A DNA stretch of 64,000 nt from Streptantibioticus_A sp037034305 (GTDB lineage: Bacteria > Actinomycetota > Actinomycetes > Streptomycetales > Streptomycetaceae). The notes below the pieces were generated by a model. It worked only from the letters and a program-made list of their open reading frames with translations. It was not told the origin of the DNA and did no database searches. Location: positions 62,001 to 126,000 of the forward strand of contig JBAGJY010000004.1 in assembly GCA_037034305.1 (NCBI GenBank). The letters run 5' to 3'. Positions within the stretch are counted from its first letter, which is position 1. Each line of letters begins with the position of its first letter. Both the position numbers and the translations under genes were made by a program. Of this stretch, positions 58,409 through 64,000 are shown piece after piece.

Positions 58409-59098
58409 GTGAACGGCGCGACGCAGCAGGGTACGGCCGAGCGGGAGCCCGGCCGTAAGAACGGCCGTGGCCGTCGCGTCGTGCTGTGGCGGCACGGCCA
58501 GACCGCCTGGAACCTGGAGCGCCGCTTCCAGGGCTCCACCGACATCCCGCTGACCGACACCGGCGTCGCCCAGGCGCGCCGGGCGGCCCGGCTGCTCGCC
58601 GCGCTCAGGCCGGACGCGGTGATCTCCTCCGACCTGCGGCGGGCCGCGGCCACCGCGGCCGAGCTGTCCGCCGTCACCGGCCTTCAGCCCACGTACTACG
58701 AGGAGCTGCGGGAGACCTACGCGGGCGCCTGGCAGGGCCTGACCAGCGCCGAGATCATGGCGCGGTACGGCGAGCAGTACCTGGCCTGGAAGCGCGGGGA
58801 GCCGGTGCGCCGCGGCGGCGGCGAGCTGGAGACCGAGGTCGCCGACCGGGCGGCGCCGGTGGTGCTGCGCGAGGTGGACAAGCTGCCGGAGGACGGCACG
58901 CTGCTGGTCGTCAGCCACGGCGGCGCGATCCGGGTCACCATCGGCCGCCTGCTGGGGCTGGAACCGGCGCACTGGGAGTCGCTCGGCGGACTGTCCAACT
59001 GCTGCTGGTCGGTGCTCGGCCACGGCGCCCGCGGCTGGCGGCTGCTGGAGCACAACGCGGGCACCCTGCCGCAGCCGGTGCTGGGTGACGACGTCTGA
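58409..59098 (+). CDS. Histidine phosphatase family protein (PGM-like)
   Basis: The protein has 229 residues. The phosphoglycerate-mutase-type motif is VLWRHGQTAWNLERRFQGST with the phospho-accepting His in RHG; the second catalytic His is in VVSHGGAIRVTIGRLLGL. ELRETYAGAWQGLTSAEIMA is the family acid region. Members dephosphorylate small phosphoesters such as phosphoglycerates; the substrate is unknown. The start is unsettled: GTG 58409 lacks a ribosome site, while CTG 58385 overlaps the rsfS stop and has GGAGAG 5 bases upstream. It is the last gene before the tRNA-Ala. Confidence 0.9.
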   Translation: MNGATQQGTAEREPGRKNGRGRRVVLWRHGQTAWNLERRFQGSTDIPLTDTGVAQARRAARLLAALRPDAVISSDLRRAAATAAELSAVTGLQPTYYEELRETYAGAWQGLTSAEIMARYGEQYLAWKRGEPVRRGGGELETEVADRAAPVVLREVDKLPEDGTLLVVSHGGAIRVTIGRLLGLEPAHWESLGGLSNCCWSVLGHGARGWRLLEHNAGTLPQPVLGDDV

Positions 59099-59103
59099 CC
59101 GTC

Positions 59104-59136
59104 GATTTCGCGAATCAGCAGGTCACACGCTAAGCT
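59104..59136 (+). promoter_or_regulatory. Promoter of tRNA-Ala copy 1
   Basis: TCGATTTCGCGAA (59103-59115) followed 18 bases later by TAAGCT (59131-59136). Almost the same box precedes tRNA-Ala copy 2. Confidence 0.5.
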
Positions 59137-59174
59137 TCTACTCGTTCCCGGCAAGGAGACGAACCGAGAACAGC

Positions 59175-59247
<73 letters not shown>

Positions 59248-59252
59248 CGGCA

Positions 59253-59284
59253 AACGGACCACCTTCGGGTGGTCCGTTTTGTTT
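59253..59284 (+). terminator. Intrinsic terminator of tRNA-Ala copy 1
   Basis: Perfect 11-bp stem AACGGACCACC / GGTGGTCCGTT closed by a stable TTCG tetraloop, then TTTTGTTT. Confidence 0.95.
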
Positions 59285-59520
59285 CGGGTACGGAGGTTTG
59301 GGCGCTCTGCTCCCGAACCCTCTCCGGGGCTCCGCCCCTGCCCCCTCTTCCTGCGGTTCTGCCTCCAACTCCCCGTTCCCTCAGCCCTCGTGGGTGGCCC
59401 TCTCGCGTTCCGCCCGCAGTGGTGAACCTCAACTGGCGCCGTGCGCCGCGGCGTTGGCACGGCTGGTGCCGCTCGTCTTCGTGATCACCGGTGCCGCCTG
59501 CGCGCTCGCCGGGGCGCCGC
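59285..59520. other. Intergenic, dispersed repeat only
   Basis: It contains GGGGCTCCGCCCC-type palindrome (about 59325-59338) like that near 1510. No gene is supported between the terminator and the GT87 stop at 59521. Confidence 0.5.
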
Positions 59521-60879
59521 TCAGTGGTCGGCGTAGGCCTGGTCCTGCGTCGTCCCACGCGACTGCGCCGGAATGACCGCGCGAGGGGCCCCGCGCCGGG
59601 GCCGCAGCGCCCGTACCGCCTGGGTCCCGGCGACCGCCAGGAACGTCAGGCCGATCAGCGGATAGACCGCGGACAGCAGCATCTGCCCGGCGTTCTGGTG
59701 CAGTTCGAAGCGCCGCCCGGGGGTGTGCGGCACCGCCCACAGCAGGAAGGAGCAGAACAGCACCCCGGTCAGCGCCGCCCCGGCCCGCCACCGCGGGTCG
59801 CGCCGCCGCAGCGCCTCCGAGCCGAGCAGCAGCACCATCGGTACGCACCACACCCAGTGGTGCGACCACGACACCGGAGAGACCAGCAGCGCCGTCACCG
59901 CGCAGGCGCAGGCCGCCCAGGCCGTACCGGACGGCAGCCGGTCCCCGGCCAGCGCCGCCGCCACCGCGACCGCCAGCCCCAGCACGCCGACGACCGCCGC
60001 CGCGACCAGCCAGGACCCGCCCGGGTCCGCGGTGTGCAGCAGACGGGCGAGCACACCGCGCACCGACTGGTTGGCGGTCTCCTCGGCGTGGCCGACCCGG
60101 TCGGCGGCGAAGACCATCCGGGTCCAGAAGTCGTGCGAGTCCCGGGGCAGCGCCACCGCGGCGACGGCCACGGTCACCGCGAAGGCGCCCGCCGCCACCG
60201 CGGCCCGGCGCAGCGCCGGGTTCCACACCGTGCCGCCGCGGCGCAGCCGCCGCCAGCCCTGGGCGGCGCCCACCAGCGCCAGGTAGACGGCGAACAGCGC
60301 CGGGGTCAGCTTGATCCCGGCGGCGATCCCGATCCCGGCCCCGGCCCAGCGATGGCCGGTCCGCCGGGTCAGGTCCCACAGCACCAGCACCGCCAGCAGC
60401 AGGTTGATCTGCCCGTACCGCAGCGTCGTCCACACCGGCTCGCACCACACCGCCACGGCGCTGATCGCCAGCGTCGCCGCGGCGTGCGGCACCCGGTGCG
60501 GCCGTCCGACCAGGCGCAGCGACAGATGGACGACGGCCACCAGCAGTCCGAGGTTGGCCGCGGTGGCCACGGTCCGCATCGCTGGGACCTCGAGCCAGCT
60601 CAGCGGGGCGAAGAGGATCGCGGCGAACGGCGGGTAGGTGTTCGGCAGCTTGGCCTCGGTGGCCACCATCGTGTACAGGTCGCGGCCGGTGCGCATGGTC
60701 CAGCCCTCGGCCCGGTACACCATGAGGTCGATCATGGAGACGTGCGCGGCGCGCTGCGCGATCCACAGGCCGGTGAACGACACCAGGCAGGCGAGCGCGG
60801 CGAGCGTGGTCGGCCGCCGCGCGACGAGGGCCCGGACCGCGCCGGTACGCGGGTCGCTGATCGGCTGCGTCGCGGTCAC
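59521..60879 (-). CDS. GT87 family glycosyltransferase (DUF2029 mannosyltransferase-like)
   Basis: This 452-residue polytopic membrane protein with about 10-12 helices belongs to the GT87/DUF2029 family, whose actinobacterial members add mannose from polyprenyl-phosphate-mannose to lipomannan-type glycolipids. Visible family features are the acidic loop MIDLMVYRAEGWTMRTGRDL, TYPPFAAILFAPLSWL, RYGQINLLLAVLVLWDL and SPVSWSHHWVW. GTG 60879 has AGGAG 9 bases upstream; the frame up to 61095 is not family-like. The acceptor is unknown here. It is transcribed toward tRNA-Ala copy 1. Confidence 0.88.
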   Translation of the reverse strand: MTATQPISDPRTGAVRALVARRPTTLAALACLVSFTGLWIAQRAAHVSMIDLMVYRAEGWTMRTGRDLYTMVATEAKLPNTYPPFAAILFAPLSWLEVPAMRTVATAANLGLLVAVVHLSLRLVGRPHRVPHAAATLAISAVAVWCEPVWTTLRYGQINLLLAVLVLWDLTRRTGHRWAGAGIGIAAGIKLTPALFAVYLALVGAAQGWRRLRRGGTVWNPALRRAAVAAGAFAVTVAVAAVALPRDSHDFWTRMVFAADRVGHAEETANQSVRGVLARLLHTADPGGSWLVAAAVVGVLGLAVAVAAALAGDRLPSGTAWAACACAVTALLVSPVSWSHHWVWCVPMVLLLGSEALRRRDPRWRAGAALTGVLFCSFLLWAVPHTPGRRFELHQNAGQMLLSAVYPLIGLTFLAVAGTQAVRALRPRRGAPRAVIPAQSRGTTQDQAYADH

Positions 60880-61025
60880 GGTGGTTGGCTCCTGTGGTCC
60901 GGGGGCTTGGCTCGGCCCGTCCGGTGGTCCGGGTCGTCGTTCGGGCGGCGCGGAAGCCCGACAGTACCCGCTGCCGGATGCGCGCAGCAGAGCGCGCCCG
61001 GCGGGCACGGAGGCACCCGCGGTAT

Positions 61026-61060
61026 CGATTTGGCGAAACGCCCCCCGCACCGTGTAATGT
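61026..61060 (+). promoter_or_regulatory. Promoter of tRNA-Ala copy 2
   Basis: TCGATTTGGCGAA (61025-61037) followed 19 bases after the inner TTGGCG by TAATGT (61055-61060). The upstream box matches that of copy 1 at 12 of 13 bases. Confidence 0.5.
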
Positions 61061-61100
61061 TTACGGAGTCGCCGGGGGTTCCCGGCGCAGAGCAAGACCT

Positions 61101-62021
<921 letters not shown>

Positions 62022-62383
62022 GGTGAATCTCTACGCGAACTCACCCCGCGCGGGGGGAAGTTGCGGTAAAAGAGGTCGGCCGTCGGGTCGCGCTGCTAGC
62101 GTCGGTGCGTTGGACTCGCGGACGACCGCTCGAAGCCCGAACGCCGTCAACTGCCGTGCCTGTTCCGGCTTTGCGGTCCGCCTCCCTCCACCGCATGTCA
62201 ACGGCGCATTGCAACTTCCCGGCCATTACGCCCACTTGACCATTTCTTGACGCAATCATTCCCCTGACGTGAACAGATCAGCGACAGAGTTTGGCCTTAC
62301 GGCATGCGGATCACCGCTATTCGGTGAACGCGCTCCGGGTCACGCGAGCATGCCGCGACCTTTCGTGTCTCTTTGGGGGTTTC
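62022..62383. other. Divergent regulatory region before the S53 protease gene
   Basis: 362 bases without a gene. The stretch 62195-62285 is poorer in GC than the surroundings and contains two TTGAC hexamers (62236 and 62247), but no well-spaced -10 follows either. GGGGG before ATG 62384 serves as ribosome site. Nothing else is recognised. Confidence 0.4.
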
Positions 62384-64000
62384 ATGAATCTTGTTCGTCA
62401 CAGAACGCGCGCCGGTCTGGCGGCGGCGGCGACGCTGCCGCTGGTGGCCGGCGCTCTGGCTATCGGCGTGCCCACCGCCCAGGCCGAGTCCGTCAACCGG
62501 CAGGTGCTGACCACCACCAAGCCGCTGTGGGCGACCGCGCGGGCCGACCACGGCACCGCAGCCGGGTCGACCACCGTCAACGCCCGTGTGTACCTCGCCG
62601 GTAAGGACGCCCAGGGCCTGGCCTCCTACGCGCAGGAGGTCTCCGACCCCTCCTCGCCCAACTACGGCAAGTACCTGTCGCCGAAGCAGGTGCAGGACCG
62701 TTTCGGCACGACGAAGCAGCAGATAGCCGAGGTCACCGCCTGGCTGAAGGACTCAGGCCTGACGGTGACCGGTGCCAACCAGCACTACGTCGCGGTGAGC
62801 GGCGACAAGGCCGCGGTGGAGAAGGCCTTCAACACCGAGCTGCGCAACTACTCCAAGGACGGCCACCTCTACCACGCCCCCGCCCAGGCCGCCTCCGTAC
62901 CGGCCTCGCTGCACGGCGCGGTGCTCACCATCACCGGCCTGGACAACGCCCCCAAGCAGTCCCGGCACGACGAGCTGCCCCCGCCGGAGGCCGTCGCCCG
63001 GCAGGCGGGTCCGTTCTCCTCGTACTACGGCTCCAACGTCGCCAGGAACCTGCCCAAGGCGTACGGCGGTTCGGCGCCCTACGTCGTCAAGGGCTACACC
63101 GGCAGGCAGCTGCGTGCCGCCTACGGCGCCAAGGGCTACACCGGCAAGGGCGTGACCGTCGCCATCACCGACGCCTTCGCCTCGCCGTACATCGCCAAGG
63201 ACGCCTCCGAGTACGCCAAGCGCAACGGTGACGCGGCCTACAAGAACGGCCAGTTGACCCAGGTGCTGCCGAGCGCCTACAACAACATCGACTCCTGCAA
63301 GGCCGCCGGCTGGTACGGCGAGGAGACGCTGGACGTCGAGGCGGTGCACGCGGTCGCCCCCGGCGCCGACATCGTCTACGTGGGCGCCGCCTCGTGCAAC
63401 GACCCCGACCTGATGGACAGCCTGAACAAGGTGGTCGACAACCGCCTCGCCGACATCGTCTCCAACTCCTGGAGCGACGTCGAGGCCAACGAGACCCCGG
63501 ACGTGGCCGCCGCCTACGATCAGATCTTCCAGCAGGGCGCGGTCGAGGGCATCGGCTTCTACTTCTCCTCCGGTGACAACGGCGACGAACTCGCCAACAC
63601 CGGCACCAAGCAGATCGACACCCCGGCCAACTCCGCCTGGGTGACCGCGGTCGGCGGCACCTCGCTGTCCGTCGGCAAGGGCGACAAGTACCAGTGGGAG
63701 ACCGGCTGGGGCACCACCAAGGCCACGCTCTCCGCGGACGGCAAGAACTGGTCCTCGCTGCCCGGCGACTACCTCTACGGCGCCGGTGGCGGCACCAGCA
63801 AGATCACCCCGCAGCCGTTCTACCAGCGCGGTGTCGTCCCCGACGCGCTGAGCAAGCAGAACGGTGCCACCCCGCAGCGCGTGGTCCCGGACATCGCGGC
63901 GGTCGCCGACCCGACCACCGGCTTCCTGGTCGGCCAGTCGCAGACCTTCCCCGACAAGTCGGTGCGGTACAGCGAGTACCGCATCGGCGGCACCTCGCTG
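62384..64000 (+). CDS. Secreted S53 (sedolisin/kumamolisin) protease, 3' end outside window
   Basis: The first 539 residues of an extracellular acid-type serine-carboxyl protease are present. The signal peptide is basic (NLVRHRTRAG) with a hydrophobic core and PTAQA as cleavage site near 35. The pro-domain (about 45-190) has VYLAGKDAQGLASYAQEVSD and YGKYLSPKQVQDRFG. The catalytic domain has Glu313 and Asp317 (WYGEETLDVEAVHAVAPGAD) and the FYFSSGDNGDE oxyanion region. The catalytic Ser is Ser538 in IGGTSL, the second-last codon visible. ATG 62384 follows GGGGG. Members degrade proteins for nutrition. The reading frame is open to the window end. Confidence 0.93.
   Translation, partial: MNLVRHRTRAGLAAAATLPLVAGALAIGVPTAQAESVNRQVLTTTKPLWATARADHGTAAGSTTVNARVYLAGKDAQGLASYAQEVSDPSSPNYGKYLSPKQVQDRFGTTKQQIAEVTAWLKDSGLTVTGANQHYVAVSGDKAAVEKAFNTELRNYSKDGHLYHAPAQAASVPASLHGAVLTITGLDNAPKQSRHDELPPPEAVARQAGPFSSYYGSNVARNLPKAYGGSAPYVVKGYTGRQLRAAYGAKGYTGKGVTVAITDAFASPYIAKDASEYAKRNGDAAYKNGQLTQVLPSAYNNIDSCKAAGWYGEETLDVEAVHAVAPGADIVYVGAASCNDPDLMDSLNKVVDNRLADIVSNSWSDVEANETPDVAAAYDQIFQQGAVEGIGFYFSSGDNGDELANTGTKQIDTPANSAWVTAVGGTSLSVGKGDKYQWETGWGTTKATLSADGKNWSSLPGDYLYGAGGGTSKITPQPFYQRGVVPDALSKQNGATPQRVVPDIAAVADPTTGFLVGQSQTFPDKSVRYSEYRIGGTSL

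Noticed and set aside
59285..59520. Small plus-strand frame after tRNA-Ala (59085-59576)
   Set aside because: It runs through the tRNA and its terminator, has no ribosome site at a sensible start and no conserved pattern.

Overview
The window is 64 kb of a very high-GC actinobacterial chromosome. Gene content and order point to the family Streptomycetaceae, most likely Streptomyces or a close relative. The evidence is the run tig-clpP1-clpP2-clpX, valS-folC-DUF4233-ndk, mreBCD-pbp2-rodA, radical SAM/DUF2344-rne-rplU-rpmA-obg-proB-proA and nadD-LytR_C-rsfS-phosphatase, together with paired Clp peptidases, GTG starts and many leaderless starts. I recognise this order from general knowledge of Streptomyces genomes; no search was run. 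Nothing looks like a prophage, insertion sequence, CRISPR array or biosynthetic cluster. This is core chromosome with small accessory insertions.

Layout. 1-4295: two paralogous PepN-type aminopeptidases (the first cut by the window edge) with a wHTH/nuclease-like protein between them, all on the minus strand. 4484-5122: a mycothiol-linked thioredoxin-fold protein. 5213-10575: three related amino-acid permeases with a bioY transporter gene among them. 10796-14955: rpiB, an Fpg/Nei glycosylase, an Eis-like acetyltransferase and a membrane PP2C phosphatase. 15111-15691: a 64-aa membrane peptide, tRNA-Gly and tRNA-Pro. 15850-20348: trigger factor and the Clp protease (tig, clpP1, clpP2, clpX), with a candidate ClgR operator upstream of clpP1.

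20422-25397 is the most accessory part: an MDR oxidoreductase divergent from a double-domain Lrp regulator, then an XRE regulator divergent from two overlapping Cys-containing small genes, then a Pro-rich membrane protein. 25539-30607: valS, folC, a DUF4233 protein and ndk. 30875-37255: the cell-shape genes mreB, mreC, mreD, pbp2 and rodA. 37362-46362: a CYTH-CHAD protein, a radical SAM protein and its DUF2344 partner (split by an inserted VapBC toxin-antitoxin pair), and RNase E/G.

46681-56190: ribosomal proteins L21 and L27, Obg GTPase, the proline genes proB and proA with a conserved unknown between them, two membrane proteins sharing a cytoplasmic motif, an M48 peptidase, two single-span micro-proteins and nadD. 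56234-59098: a LytR_C protein, rsfS and a histidine phosphatase. 59175-64000: two near-identical tRNA-Ala(GGC) genes flanking a GT87 glycosyltransferase, a heme-type membrane protein and a secreted S53 (sedolisin) protease that runs off the window end.

Functionally the window covers protein quality control (trigger factor, ClpXP, M48, PepN), lateral wall growth (MreBCD, PBP2, RodA), RNA processing and ribosome assembly (RNase E, L21, L27, Obg, RsfS), proline and NAD synthesis, and uptake of amino acids and biotin. Strong perfect-stem hairpins separate most convergent units. At least ten genes have a -10-like hexamer 6-8 bases before the start codon, the hallmark of leaderless transcripts.
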